64,000 bases of DNA from Microbacteriaceae bacterium (lineage in GTDB: Bacteria; Actinomycetota; Actinomycetes; Actinomycetales; Microbacteriaceae). Position 1 is the stretch's first letter. Each line of letters begins with the position of its first letter. The notes under the pieces are model-generated. The model saw only the letters and a list, made by a program, of their open reading frames with translations, was not told the origin of the DNA and did no database searches. The position numbers and the translations under genes are program-made. Shown piece after piece: positions 1-9,312 of the stretch. The stretch spans positions 85,874-149,873 of the forward strand of contig SCRE01000002.1 of NCBI GenBank assembly GCA_004297935.1, read 5' to 3'.

Positions 1-2
1 GC

Positions 3-233
3 TACGACATCTCGGTGAAGAAGAACTGGCTGCAAGCCGCGTTCGGGTCCGGCGACCTTCGAATCGCGTCCGGTGCGGATCGGCCGGTCGTGCTCAAGGA
101 CGTTCCCAAAGCCGATCTCGTGCAGAGCGCACTGCACGACCTGATGGAGAACAGTCAGAATCTGGCCACGGCGCGCCGGCTGCAGGAGCAGTCAATGCTC
201 CCGGATCAGACCGGGGTCTTCGGTCGCCGCTAG
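3..233 (+). CDS. PH domain-containing protein, C-terminal part (gene starts before the window)
   Basis: The reading frame is open from the window edge and begins YDISVKKNWLQ, so the true start lies upstream. The visible residues (YDIS, a basic stretch, GSGDLRIAS, VVLKDVPKADLVQ) resemble the end of a bacterial PH (bPH2-like) domain, small beta-barrel membrane-associated proteins often found beside purK in Microbacteriaceae. This domain call rests on the strand pattern and recalled synteny, not on a search. Its last 42 bases overlap the 3' end of the convergent gtrA-like gene. Function unknown. Confidence 0.6.
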   Translation, partial: YDISVKKNWLQAAFGSGDLRIASGADRPVVLKDVPKADLVQSALHDLMENSQNLATARRLQEQSMLPDQTGVFGRR

Positions 234-722
234 AGCATCGATGGCCTCGGCAGTTCGTACCGTGTGCGGCCGACGTGGTGAGAAGACCCACCAGCGGTAC
301 AGCGCAAAGCGGAAGAGCGTGCCGAGCGCGAGGCCGACCACGTTGTTCGAGATATTGTCGGCCAGGGGCGAGGTCAACTCCATCAGATAGTGGGAGATCC
401 AGACGCAGGCGAGCGGGATCAGCATGCCGACGAGGCTCACCGCGAAGAACTCGACCCCCTCGCGTGCGGTGTTCGTCTGGCGGCCGTCGGAAAAGGCCCA
501 GAACCGGTTGCCGATCCAGTTGACCGTGATGGCGACGACGGTCGCGACGATCGTCGCATAGAGCGGGCCGTAGTGTTCCACGCTCGGGTTGAAGATCGTG
601 GCACGCAGCGCATTGAACACGATCAGGTTCACAATGAACCCGACACCGCCCACCGCACCGAACTTCACGAGTTGCAGCACGAACGCCGAGCGCGCTTTGC
701 GGGGGGCGATGCGTTCTGACAT
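192..722 (-). CDS. GtrA family membrane protein
   Basis: A 176-residue protein with four predicted membrane segments at about residues 15-37, 52-72, 88-110 and 122-145. The motif VKFGAVGGVGFIVNL near the N-terminus and the conserved NWIGNRFWAF and RFALYRWWVF stretches are typical of GtrA. This family is thought to help move polyprenyl-phosphate-linked sugars across the membrane for cell-wall or O-antigen decoration. The gene is divergent from purK and overlaps the upstream PH-domain gene tail to tail. Its position at the edge of a large polysaccharide locus fits the role, but the substrate cannot be read from sequence. Confidence 0.88.
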   Translation of the reverse strand: MSERIAPRKARSAFVLQLVKFGAVGGVGFIVNLIVFNALRATIFNPSVEHYGPLYATIVATVVAITVNWIGNRFWAFSDGRQTNTAREGVEFFAVSLVGMLIPLACVWISHYLMELTSPLADNISNNVVGLALGTLFRFALYRWWVFSPRRPHTVRTAEAIDALAATEDPGLIREH

Positions 723-800
723 GTTCTCTACCAGCCTGATGGACCAAGATTAAGGAGCGTTCGAAAGCCTACGCGGCTTCCACAGCCGGGCGCTGTGAGT

Positions 801-830
801 TTGACTGCCGGTTTCTGAATAATCTCTAAG
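801..830 (+). promoter_or_regulatory. Candidate promoter of purK
   Basis: TTGACT at 801-806 and TCTAAG at 825-830 are separated by 18 bases. The predicted start of transcription lies about 18 bases before the purK ATG, leaving room for the GGAAG ribosome site at 840-844. Found by eye; the -10 is weak. Confidence 0.35.
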
Positions 831-854
831 ACAACGATTGGAAGTCGCAGCACC

Positions 855-1997
855 ATGAGCACACGCAATATCGTCGGAGTGATCGGCGGCGGCCAACTGG
901 CCAGGATGATGATTCCGGCCGCCCTGAATCTCGGACTCGAACTGCGTGTGCTCGAAGAATCCGTCGGAATGTCCGCCGATCTGGCTGCTACGGCCGCGGG
1001 CGACTACCGCGAGCTGGAGACCGTGCTGGCCTTCGCGCGCACCGTCGACGTGGTCACGTTCGATCATGAGCACGTGCCGCAGGCGGTGCTCCGCGCACTG
1101 GTCGATGCGGGGATTGCCGTTCACCCCGGTCCGGATGCGCTGCTCTACGCACAGGACAAGCTCCTGATGCGCGAGAAACTCACTGAACTCGGCGTACCGG
1201 TGCCCGATTGGGCACGTGCGGAGAACTCTCGGCAGATCGACGCGTTCCTCGCCGAGCACGGCGGGCGCGCAGTGGTGAAGACGGCGCGCGGTGGCTACGA
1301 CGGCAAGGGTGTTCGAGTGATCTCGGACGCGCACAGTGCCGACGACTGGTTCACGGCGCTGGCGGAGGACGGTCGGGGGGGTGCGCTGCTGATCGAAGAA
1401 TTGGTCGACTTCCAGCGGGAACTCGCCCAGCAGGTCGCCCGCAGGCCGTCGGGCGATGTCGTGGCTTGGCCGCTGGTCGAGACGGTGCAGCGAGACGGAG
1501 TGTGCGCCGAGGTGATCGCACCGGCCCCCGCGTCGGCCGGCCGGCTGGCCGAAGTCGCGGACGACATCGCCGTCCGCGTCGCCGACGGCCTGGGCGTGAC
1601 CGGGGTGCTGGCCGTCGAGTTGTTCCAGACCTCGGATGATCGCCTGCTGGTCAACGAGTTGGCGATGCGACCGCACAACAGCGGTCATTGGTCGATCGAC
1701 GGCTCCACGACGAGCCAATTCGAGCAGCACCTGCGTGCGGTGCTCGATCTGCCTCTCGGCGGCACCGGCATGCGCGACGACTGGTCGGTCATGGTCAACA
1801 TCCTCGGTGGCCCCACCGGGCAGAGCATGGTCGAGAGGTACGCGGATATGCTCGCGGCGCATCCGCTGGTCAAGGTGCACAGCTACGCCAAAGAGTCCAG
1901 GCCCGGGCGCAAGGTCGGGCACGTCACGGCGAGCGGCGACGACCTCGACGAGGTGGTGTATCAGGCACGCGGAGCCGCGGCGTTCTTTCAGGGTTGA
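855..1997 (+). CDS. purK: N5-carboxyaminoimidazole ribonucleotide synthase (PurK)
   Basis: PurK uses ATP and bicarbonate to carboxylate aminoimidazole ribonucleotide in purine synthesis. The 380-residue length is normal. The N-terminal domain carries GVIGGGQLARMM (about residues 8-19). The ATP-grasp part has VVKTARGGYDGKGV (about 140-153) and the metal-binding end VNELAMRPHNSGHW. The ATG at 855 follows a GGAAG site. purE and an LCP gene follow on the same strand, so the first two form the usual purK-purE pair. The last ten codons have a second, synonymously diverged copy 110 bases downstream (see repeat entry). Confidence 0.97.
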   Translation: MSTRNIVGVIGGGQLARMMIPAALNLGLELRVLEESVGMSADLAATAAGDYRELETVLAFARTVDVVTFDHEHVPQAVLRALVDAGIAVHPGPDALLYAQDKLLMREKLTELGVPVPDWARAENSRQIDAFLAEHGGRAVVKTARGGYDGKGVRVISDAHSADDWFTALAEDGRGGALLIEELVDFQRELAQQVARRPSGDVVAWPLVETVQRDGVCAEVIAPAPASAGRLAEVADDIAVRVADGLGVTGVLAVELFQTSDDRLLVNELAMRPHNSGHWSIDGSTTSQFEQHLRAVLDLPLGGTGMRDDWSVMVNILGGPTGQSMVERYADMLAAHPLVKVHSYAKESRPGRKVGHVTASGDDLDEVVYQARGAAAFFQG

Positions 1998-2107
1998 ACA
2001 CGCACGGTCCCTCGCTCACAGGCTCGCTGGCGACAAGGGTCGCGCAATCGCTGCGCGATTGCCGTAGCTCCACCGCGCGTGGCGCAGCGGCCTTCTTCCG
2101 AGGCTGA
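1965..2107 (+). repeat. Second copy of the purK C-terminal codons after the purK stop
   Basis: The last ten codons and stop of purK (1965-1997) encode [11 protein letters not shown] 33-base stretch at 2075-2107 encodes [10 protein letters not shown] plus a stop, in another frame relative to purK. Eight of the eleven codons differ, seven of them only at the third position, so this is not a fresh tandem duplication. It looks like the leftover 3' end of another purK allele. No homology is seen upstream of 2075. Confidence 0.6.
2044..2062 (+). repeat. Perfect short hairpin between purK and its 3' relic
   Basis: GCAATCGC and GCGATTGC form an 8-base perfect inverted repeat around a 3-base loop. 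No T-run follows, so it is not a classical terminator; it could be a REP-like element or an attenuating hairpin. Confidence 0.4.
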
Positions 2108-2111
2108 CGCA

Positions 2112-2117
2112 TAGCAT
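2112..2117 (+). promoter_or_regulatory. purE: Candidate -10 element for a leaderless purE transcript
   Basis: TAGCAT ends seven bases before the ATG at 2125. The same TANNNT plus six or seven bases plus start codon layout occurs before four other genes in the window. No -35 box is obvious. Confidence 0.35.
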
Positions 2118-2124
2118 GGAGGCC

Positions 2125-2634
2125 ATGCCGTTCGTGAACTCCGCCCACCCCGTCGTCGCCGTTGTGATGGGTTCGGACTCCGACTGGTCGGTGATGAGCG
2201 ACGCCAGCCAGACGCTCAGCGACTTCGGTGTCGAACACCAGGTCGAGGTCGTTTCGGCGCATCGCACCCCGGAGAAGATGATCGCGTACGGCAAGGACGC
2301 GGCCGCGCGCGGCATCAAGGTGATCATCGCGGGTGCAGGAGGGGCAGCCCATCTGCCGGGCATGCTCGCCGCCGTGACGACGCTGCCGGTGATCGGGGTT
2401 CCCGTGCCGCTGGCCCGGCTCGACGGGCTGGATTCGTTGCTGTCGATCGTGCAGATGCCGTCCGGGGTTCCGGTGGCGACCGTGTCGATCGGCGGTGCGA
2501 CCAACGCCGGTCTGCTCGCCGTCAAGATCCTGGCGACGGCGGATGCCGCGCTGACCGAAAAGCTCGCAGCGCACGCGGCCGCGCTGGCGGCATCCGTCGA
2601 GCAGAAGAACCAGAAGCTCAGCTCGACACTATGA
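2125..2634 (+). CDS. purE: N5-carboxyaminoimidazole ribonucleotide mutase (PurE, class I)
   Basis: PurE moves the carboxyl group from N5 to C4 of the imidazole ring, the step after PurK. The 169-residue protein has the diagnostic VVMGSDSDW loop (about residues 13-21), SAHRTPEKM (about 45-53) and the [11 protein letters not shown] active-site segment. An in-frame ATG also lies at 2116; 2125 is preferred because it fits a leaderless transcript from the TAGCAT at 2112 and keeps the usual length before [10 protein letters not shown]. The stop overlaps the start of the LCP gene (ATGA), so the two are translationally coupled. Confidence 0.96.
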   Translation: MPFVNSAHPVVAVVMGSDSDWSVMSDASQTLSDFGVEHQVEVVSAHRTPEKMIAYGKDAAARGIKVIIAGAGGAAHLPGMLAAVTTLPVIGVPVPLARLDGLDSLLSIVQMPSGVPVATVSIGGATNAGLLAVKILATADAALTEKLAAHAAALAASVEQKNQKLSSTL

Positions 2635-3986
2635 GCATCGCCAGTCCGCTCCGTTACCCGGACACCGGTTCGAGGCAGTTGATGACGCGGCGCGGTTGGT
2701 GGCTCGTCGTGCTCAACGTGCTGCTTCCCGGGTCGGTGCAGGTGGTGGCCGGAAATCGCCGGCTGGGGCGCTTCGGGCTGGCCGCAAGCCTGGCGCTGTG
2801 GCTGCTGGCCATCGTGGTGTCGATCGTCTACCTGCTCTGGCCGAGCGTCGTCTACGCGATGTTCACGCAGACGCTCACGCTCTGGGTCGTCCAACTCGCG
2901 GCGATCGGTTACATGGTGTTGTGGGTCATCTTGACCCTCGATACCTTGCGGCTGGTGCGCCTGGTCAAAGCGGCGCCGGCGGCGCGTGCCATGATCGCCG
3001 CGTTCTCCGTGCTGCTGCTGGTGGTGGTCGCAGGAACTGCCGCATATGGCGCCGTGATCGCCGGAGGTGCGCGTGGCGCGTTGAGCGGCATCTTCTCCGC
3101 CGGACCGAGCCAACCTCCGGTCGACGGCCGGTACAACATCATGCTGCTCGGCGGCGACGCGGGCCCCGACCGCGCGGGCATGCGGCCCGACAGCATGTCG
3201 GTGGTGAGCATCGACGCCGACACCGGCAAAGCCGTGACGATCGGTCTGCCGCGCGACCTGAACCCGACGCCGTTCCCGGCCGATTCACCGATGCGCACGC
3301 TTTATCCGAACGGCTACGGTTATGACGACAACTGCGACGTGGATGTCTGCCAGCTCAACTCGATCTACACCGAAGTCGAGTTGTACAAGGCGAGCCTTTA
3401 CCCGAACGCGACCAAGGACAACAGCGAACCGGGGATCGAGGCGATGCGAGACGCACTGGAGGGTGCGACGGGCCTGAAGATCCAGTACTACGTGCTGATC
3501 GACATGCAGGGCTTCGCCGATCTGATCGACGCGCTCGGCGGCGTGGACATCAACGTGACCCAGAAGCTGCCGATCGGCGGCGACGAGAATCTGAACGGCG
3601 TCGTCAGCTGGATCCTGCCGGGCGAGCAGCACATGAACGGCTACACCGCCCAGTGGTATGCCCGCTCCCGGCACGGCACGAGCGACTACGACCGGATGGC
3701 GCGCCAGCGGCAGCTTCAGGACGCCATTCTCAAGCAGATCAACCCCGTGAACGTCGTCACGAAGTTCAACGACATCGCCAAAGCCGGAACCCAGGTGGTG
3801 AAGACGGACATCCCACAATCGATGCTCGGCTATTTCGTGGATCTCGGCATGAAGACGCGCAAACTGCCGGTGACGAACCTCGAATTGGTTCCGCCGCTGA
3901 TCGACACGACGACCCCGGACTACCCGGAGATCCACCAATTGGTGCAGAAGGCGCTCGCGCCGCCATCGCCGAGTGCCGGTCACTGA
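2631..3986 (+). CDS. LytR-CpsA-Psr (LCP) family glycopolymer transferase
   Basis: LCP enzymes transfer undecaprenyl-pyrophosphate-linked glycopolymers to peptidoglycan at the outer face of the membrane. This 451-residue protein has an N-terminal block of about four membrane segments (residues 20-145), as is common in Microbacteriaceae. The LCP domain starts at about residue 165. Visible catalytic and lipid-phosphate contacts are [26 protein letters not shown] and the [19 protein letters not shown] segment. It begins inside the purE stop codon. Next to a surface polysaccharide locus, it is a good candidate for final attachment of that polymer to the wall; that link is inference. Confidence 0.93.
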   Translation: MSIASPLRYPDTGSRQLMTRRGWWLVVLNVLLPGSVQVVAGNRRLGRFGLAASLALWLLAIVVSIVYLLWPSVVYAMFTQTLTLWVVQLAAIGYMVLWVILTLDTLRLVRLVKAAPAARAMIAAFSVLLLVVVAGTAAYGAVIAGGARGALSGIFSAGPSQPPVDGRYNIMLLGGDAGPDRAGMRPDSMSVVSIDADTGKAVTIGLPRDLNPTPFPADSPMRTLYPNGYGYDDNCDVDVCQLNSIYTEVELYKASLYPNATKDNSEPGIEAMRDALEGATGLKIQYYVLIDMQGFADLIDALGGVDINVTQKLPIGGDENLNGVVSWILPGEQHMNGYTAQWYARSRHGTSDYDRMARQRQLQDAILKQINPVNVVTKFNDIAKAGTQVVKTDIPQSMLGYFVDLGMKTRKLPVTNLELVPPLIDTTTPDYPEIHQLVQKALAPPSPSAGH

Positions 3987-3998
3987 CCGGACTTCGGT

Positions 3999-4062
3999 GT
4001 TGCGATGCACATGCGTTGCGATGCACATGCGTTGCGATGCATACGTGTTGTGATGACACGGG
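3999..4062 (+). repeat. Four tandem 16-base repeats after the LCP gene
   Basis: The unit GTTGCGATGCACATGC occurs exactly at 3999-4014 and 4015-4030, followed by two diverged copies at 4031-4046 and 4047-4062. It starts 12 bases after the LCP stop and ends just before the convergent small gene at 4074. It has no T-run and no known function. Confidence 0.75.
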
Positions 4063-4073
4063 CGCAGCGGAAG

Positions 4074-4346
4074 CTACAGCCGGTCGCGGCCGGTGCCGAA
4101 TACTTTCGAAAAGATCAGCTGGATGTCGCGATCGATGCCGTCGATGCGGCGGTCCGTGGCGTCGAATCGTGCACCCACTGCATCGAACCGGGTGTCCATT
4201 TCGTTTCGGAGACCGGTCAGTTGGACGTGTACGGTCTCGAACTGCGCCTTCATGGTGCGCAGAAACAGCGTGAAGAATCCGATGATCGTGGACACGAGGG
4301 TGGCGGCGAGCACTCCGATGATGCTCCACACCTGCGCGTCATTCAT
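4074..4346 (-). CDS. Small single-pass membrane protein with coiled-coil tail
   Basis: About 90 residues: a short N-terminus, one membrane segment (WSIIGVLAATLVSTIIGFF, about residues 7-30), then a heptad-patterned helix (LRNEMDTRFDAVGARF, DATDRRIDGIDRDI) likely to form a coiled coil. No family function is recognised. The ATG at 4346 is chosen; in-frame GTG codons at 4352 and 4358 sit closer to a GGGAGA motif and could be used. Downstream it faces the LCP gene across the 16-base repeats. Similar small membrane/coiled-coil proteins are common hypothetical genes in actinobacteria. Confidence 0.65.
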   Translation of the reverse strand: MNDAQVWSIIGVLAATLVSTIIGFFTLFLRTMKAQFETVHVQLTGLRNEMDTRFDAVGARFDATDRRIDGIDRDIQLIFSKVFGTGRDRL

Positions 4347-4481
4347 GACCACGTCCACTCTCCCAGTCTCGGCCATCCATGATGGAAACGCTACTGTGTC
4401 CGTTCGAGAGAGTGATCGGGGCACCGAGCTATTGGGGAGAAGGAGTGCGCTGGGCTCATTGTGAGGGACGGGTACATTGCG

Positions 4482-5627
4482 CTACAGGTCGGCGTGCAAT
4501 TGCCAGACGAGTTGCGCCGAGTCGCGCCAGCTGAACGCTCGAACACGGTCCTGACCGAAGACGCTGAGGCGGTCGGCCAGTTCGCGGTCGGTGAGCACGC
4601 GCCCGATCGCCGCCGCCAATCGCTCTGGATAGCTGCTTCCGGGTGAGGTGCGCTCGACCGCGATTCCGGCTCCGCCGGAGACTTCCACGAGCGCGGGGTC
4701 GTCGGAGTGGATCACCGGTGTGCCGAACCGGAAGGCCTCGAGCACCGGCAGGCCGAAACCCTCGGCAAGACTCGGGTACACCAACACGCCGGCCCGGTCG
4801 AGCACGACGGAGAGGTCGCCGTCGTCGAGATGGCCGAGCACGATGACGCGGCCTTCCGGAAGACCCGCCTCCATCGCAGCGGTGGAGACTCGTTGCCCGT
4901 GCCACTCCTCTGGGCCGACGACCACGAGGGGCAGTCCGGCGGCGCCCGGCAGGCTCATCGCCCGGATCAGCGAGCCCAGCGCCTTGCGCGGTTTCAGGGA
5001 GGCGATCGCGAGCACGTACTCGCTCGGCAGTCCGAGGTCGCGGGCCCGCGCGTCGGCATCGGACGGCACGCGCAGTGTCGATCCGACCGCGCCCGCGATG
5101 ACGCGGATCCGATCGCCGAAGTCGAACACCTCGTCGAGCTGTCGAGCGACCGCGTGCGTCGGAACGATGATCGCATCCGCGTGTTTCAGGGCCCGCTTAG
5201 CCATCGCTTTTCGCCATCCGTTCGACGAGCCGCGAAGCCCACCGGTGTGCATCCACGGCACGGCGTCGTGGATGGTGACGGCGACTTGGCCGCCCTCGTT
5301 GAGCCGGTCGTGATTGAACAGGGGTGCGAGCAGGCTCGGCGAATGCACCATGCCTCCGCCGCCGATCGGCACCCTGACGCCGTACTGCCAAGCCCGGGCG
5401 AGCTCCCGGTAGGGGAGCGCGGTCGCAGTGACGTGCGCGAGGCCGGGAAGGCGTTGACGCACCCCCGCGATCTCTTCCTGCGCATGCGCGGCGACAATGG
5501 CTTCGACTTCGCACCCGGCCGGTGCAGACGCGATCAACTCGCGCGTCAACTCCTCCGTGTACCGGGCGATCCCATTCGGAACCGGCTTGATCATCTGCTC
5601 CGCGATCACCCGCAGTGTTGTTGTCAT
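4482..5627 (-). CDS. Glycosyltransferase family 4 (GT-B)
   Basis: A 381-residue retaining glycosyltransferase, probably mannosyl- or rhamnosyltransferase-like and cytoplasmic. The N-terminal half carries PNGIARYTEELTREL and HDAVPW (sugar acceptor side). The C-terminal half has the nucleotide-sugar binding part with LASLKPRK-type sequence (AIASLKPRKALGSLI), GHLDDGDLSVVL and the E-x7-E motif in LAEGFGLPVLEAFRFG. The start follows TGGAGCTCG. It is last in a minus-strand series with a GT2 and rmlB-rmlD, suggesting it extends a rhamnose-containing oligosaccharide. Exact donor unknown. Confidence 0.9.
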   Translation of the reverse strand: MTTTLRVIAEQMIKPVPNGIARYTEELTRELIASAPAGCEVEAIVAAHAQEEIAGVRQRLPGLAHVTATALPYRELARAWQYGVRVPIGGGGMVHSPSLLAPLFNHDRLNEGGQVAVTIHDAVPWMHTGGLRGSSNGWRKAMAKRALKHADAIIVPTHAVARQLDEVFDFGDRIRVIAGAVGSTLRVPSDADARARDLGLPSEYVLAIASLKPRKALGSLIRAMSLPGAAGLPLVVVGPEEWHGQRVSTAAMEAGLPEGRVIVLGHLDDGDLSVVLDRAGVLVYPSLAEGFGLPVLEAFRFGTPVIHSDDPALVEVSGGAGIAVERTSPGSSYPERLAAAIGRVLTDRELADRLSVFGQDRVRAFSWRDSAQLVWQLHADL

Positions 5628-5750
5628 CGAGCTCCAATACCTGAAGGCTGTCGTGCCGACCAGCCGCTGACTGTGAGATTAGCAGGCGCGCAATCGCCGG
5701 TCTGAGCGGTTTCAGCCTCCGTGGGCGTCAGAGCCCGCCGGCTTCACACA

Positions 5751-5796
5751 TCGCGTGGTTCAGGCGTCGCGTGGTTCAGGCACGCGTGGTTCAGGC
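5751..5796 (+). repeat. Three tandem 15-16-base repeats covering a stop codon
   Basis: The core GCGTGGTTCAGGC occurs three times, at 5751-5766, 5767-5781 and 5782-5796. The third copy contains the stop codon of the minus-strand GT2 gene, so the array is built from, or has grown out of, the gene end. Confidence 0.65.
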
Positions 5797-6678
5797 ACCG
5801 CGGGTCATGCGCGAACGTGCTGCCAGGCCGATGCGGAGCACCGCCCGCAGCGGCCAGAGGTACCATGCGCTGTATTTGCGTGCCAGGTACTGGTATGCGC
5901 TGCGGTGGTGGATGGCGCGCATCGCGGATGCCGATGTCGACGTCGAGTGTGCTCCGGTGTGCACCACGGAAGCGCTGGGCGTGTACACGTTCTGCCAGCC
6001 GGCCTCGGTCAGGCGCTTGCCCAGATCGACGTCTTCGAAGTACATGAAATAGCTTTCGTCGAAGCCGCCGATGGCGTCGAACGCTGCACGTCGCACGAGC
6101 AGGCAGGATCCGCTGAGCCAACCGGCTCTGCGCGACACCGTGCCGGACGGGCGGTTCTCGGCACGGTAGCGCTTGGTCCAGGGGTTTCTCGGCGATACCG
6201 TGGCGAACAGGGCATGGCCGATGCCGGTGCGCAGCGAGGGGAGCTCACGCGCGGAAGGATAGGCGATGCCGTCGTTGTCGCGGATGAGCGGGCCCAGTGC
6301 GCCGGCGAGGGGCAGCGACCGCGCCGTGCTCAGAAGCTGCTCGAGGGCATCGGCGTCAAGACGCACATCGGGGTTCGTGATGAGCACCCACTCGATCGAT
6401 TCGTCCAACTGGCGAACGCCGAGGTTCACGGCGCTGCCGTAGCCGAGGTTGCGTCCCGCCTCCACGATGTCGATCGACACGCCGGTGGGTTGAATCTGCG
6501 GCGGGTCGTCCGGCGCATTGTTCACGATCACGGTGCGAGCCGGCAGCACGGTGCTCGTCTCGAGGGACTGCACCAGCTCGACCAGGGCGTCAGTCGAGCG
6601 GAAACTGACGGTGACACAGGCCAGGGCATCGTCGACCGTGCCCGGGGCGGCAGGCGGCGAATCGTGCTCTGTCGTCAC
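5791..6678 (-). CDS. Glycosyltransferase family 2, WbbL-like rhamnosyltransferase
   Basis: The 295-residue GT-A enzyme starts its catalytic part with ACVTVSFRSTDALVELV. It has ITNPDVRL as the DXD-like site (about residues 115-122) and the acceptor region GWLSGSCLLVRRAAFDAIGG followed by FDESYFMYFEDVDLGKRL. This pattern is typical of WbbL-type dTDP-rhamnose:GlcNAc-PP-polyprenol rhamnosyltransferases, which make the galactan or polysaccharide linkage unit. The GTG at 6678 follows AAGGA. It lies 99 bases after rmlD on the same strand, in keeping with use of dTDP-L-rhamnose. The donor assignment is inference. Confidence 0.88.
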   Translation of the reverse strand: MTTEHDSPPAAPGTVDDALACVTVSFRSTDALVELVQSLETSTVLPARTVIVNNAPDDPPQIQPTGVSIDIVEAGRNLGYGSAVNLGVRQLDESIEWVLITNPDVRLDADALEQLLSTARSLPLAGALGPLIRDNDGIAYPSARELPSLRTGIGHALFATVSPRNPWTKRYRAENRPSGTVSRRAGWLSGSCLLVRRAAFDAIGGFDESYFMYFEDVDLGKRLTEAGWQNVYTPSASVVHTGAHSTSTSASAMRAIHHRSAYQYLARKYSAWYLWPLRAVLRIGLAARSRMTRGA

Positions 6679-6777
6679 AGCAGTCCTTTTCTGTGGAATT
6701 CGCCTGGTCGATGGAAGTTGCCGCCGTCGGCAGCGATCGTGCGGTGGCCTGCCGGTCTTGGCGGCATCGGCGGCAAT

Positions 6778-7626
6778 TCAGAGTTGCAGAACACCCGCTG
6801 CCGCTGCAACCTCGAACGCGGCGTGCCAATCACGCAACGGGCTCAGGCCGACCGCGGCCCAGGCATCGTGTCCCAATACAGAATAGGCGGGTCGCGCCGC
6901 GGGGCGCACGAATGACGCGCTGTCCGTGGGCAGCACCCGCGCGGGATCCAGGCCGGCGGCTGAGAAGATCGCCTTGGCGAAGTCGAACCAGCTCGCCTGA
7001 CCGGAGTTGGTTCCGTGGTAGACGCCGGCAGGGGCATCCGCGTCGAGCAGGCGCACGATCTGGGCGGCGAGGTCGCCTGTCCAGGTCGGCTGGCCGAGTT
7101 GATCCGTCACCACGTCGACGGTTTCGTGCGATCCTGCCAGTCGCACCATGGTCTTGACGAAGTTGGGTCCGCCGGCGCCGTACAGCCAGGCGGCCCGCAC
7201 GATCGAGGTTCCCTCCGGATGCGCCGCTCGGGCCAGCCGTTCACCGGCCGCCTTCGTGCGTCCATAGGCGGAGATCGGGTCGAGAGGGGCGTCTTCGCGG
7301 TACGGTGCTGTCGCGTCGCCACGGAACACATAGTCGGTGGAGATCTGCACGAGACGGGCGCCGTTCTCCTCGGATGCGACCGCCAGGTTCTGTGCACCGG
7401 TCGCGTTCACCGCATATGCCGTGTCTTCATTCGACTCGGCATCGTCGACCTTCGTGTATGCGCCGGCGTTGATGACGGCATCGTGGCCGGCGACCGCACG
7501 CCGAACCGCGTCCAACTCGGTGATGTCGAGTTCTGTGCGACTCAGCGCCGTGACATCGCGGTCGGCCAGGGCGGCTCGCAGATCGCAGCCCAGCATTCCA
7601 GCTGCCCCGGTGATCAGGTAGCGCAC
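6778..7626 (-). CDS. rmlD: dTDP-4-dehydrorhamnose reductase (RmlD)
   Basis: RmlD reduces dTDP-4-keto-L-rhamnose to dTDP-L-rhamnose with NAD(P)H, the last step of the pathway. The 282-residue protein begins VRYLITGAAGMLG (Rossmann nucleotide site), has STDYVFRGD and the catalytic ISAYGRTKAAGE (YxxxK), and ends in the family's usual DWHAAFEVA region. The frame stays open upstream to 7770, but that part lies inside rmlB. The GTG at 7626, two bases after the rmlB stop, is the true start. Cotranscribed with rmlB. Confidence 0.95.
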   Translation of the reverse strand: MRYLITGAAGMLGCDLRAALADRDVTALSRTELDITELDAVRRAVAGHDAVINAGAYTKVDDAESNEDTAYAVNATGAQNLAVASEENGARLVQISTDYVFRGDATAPYREDAPLDPISAYGRTKAAGERLARAAHPEGTSIVRAAWLYGAGGPNFVKTMVRLAGSHETVDVVTDQLGQPTWTGDLAAQIVRLLDADAPAGVYHGTNSGQASWFDFAKAIFSAAGLDPARVLPTDSASFVRPAARPAYSVLGHDAWAAVGLSPLRDWHAAFEVAAAAGVLQL

Positions 7627-7628
7627 CG

Positions 7629-8669
<1,041 letters not shown>

Positions 8670-8686
8670 CCGGGAGTGCGGATTGT

Positions 8687-8692
8687 TAGACT
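8687..8692 (+). promoter_or_regulatory. rmlC: Candidate -10 element of a leaderless rmlC transcript
   Basis: TAGACT is followed by exactly six bases (CGGCTG) and then the GTG start at 8699, so transcription would begin at or next to the start codon. No ribosome site precedes the GTG, which supports leaderless translation. Confidence 0.5.
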
Positions 8693-8698
8693 CGGCTG

Positions 8699-9310
8699 GT
8701 GCAGATCCGCGAATTAGCAGTACCCGATTCCTACGAGATCACCCCGCAGCAGCACTCCGACGAGCGGGGTGTTTTTTTCGAGTGGTATCGCTTCGACCGG
8801 CTCGAGGAGACGATCGGGCATTCGCTGAACCTGAGGCAGGGGAATACGTCGGTTTCCAAGCGAGGATCGGTGCGCGGCATCCATTTCGCGGATGTTCCGC
8901 CGAGCCAGGCGAAGTATGTGACGACCGCACGCGGCGCCGTACTCGACTACGTGATCGACATCCGCGTCGGATCCCCGACCTTCGGCTCCTGGGACACGGT
9001 GCTTCTAGACGACACGAATCGGCGCGCGATCTACCTGGCCGAAGGGTTGGGGCATTGCTTTGTCGCGCTCACCGACGATGCCACCGTGAGCTACCTCGTG
9101 ACGGATGTCTACAACCCGGCCCGTGAGCACGGCATCAACCCGCTGGACCCCGACATCGGCCTCAGCTTCCCGCCGGAAGCGGGGGAGTTGCTACTGTCTC
9201 CGAAGGACACGACCGCGCCGGGGCTGAGCGCGGCTGCGGCGGCGGGCCTGCTGCCGACATGGGAGGCCGCGCGCGCTTTTTACGCTTCTCTCAACGGCAA
9301 GGAAGACTGA
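8699..9310 (+). CDS. rmlC: dTDP-4-dehydrorhamnose 3,5-epimerase (RmlC)
   Basis: RmlC inverts C3 and C5 of dTDP-4-keto-6-deoxyglucose. The 203-residue cupin has the hallmark FxWYRFD-type N-terminus, [20 protein letters not shown] with the catalytic His, and the [16 protein letters not shown] and GLGHCFVAL strands. The GTG start has no Shine-Dalgarno site and lies six bases after a TAGACT box. rmlA begins two bases after its stop, so the two are coupled. Divergent from rmlB. Confidence 0.95.
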   Translation: MQIRELAVPDSYEITPQQHSDERGVFFEWYRFDRLEETIGHSLNLRQGNTSVSKRGSVRGIHFADVPPSQAKYVTTARGAVLDYVIDIRVGSPTFGSWDTVLLDDTNRRAIYLAEGLGHCFVALTDDATVSYLVTDVYNPAREHGINPLDPDIGLSFPPEAGELLLSPKDTTAPGLSAAAAAGLLPTWEAARAFYASLNGKED

Positions 9311-9312
9311 CG

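Noticed and set aside
750..1922. Long antisense frame opposite purK (390 codons)
   Set aside because: It lies wholly over purK, has the His/Arg-rich composition of a high-GC shadow, and shows no motif or ribosome site.
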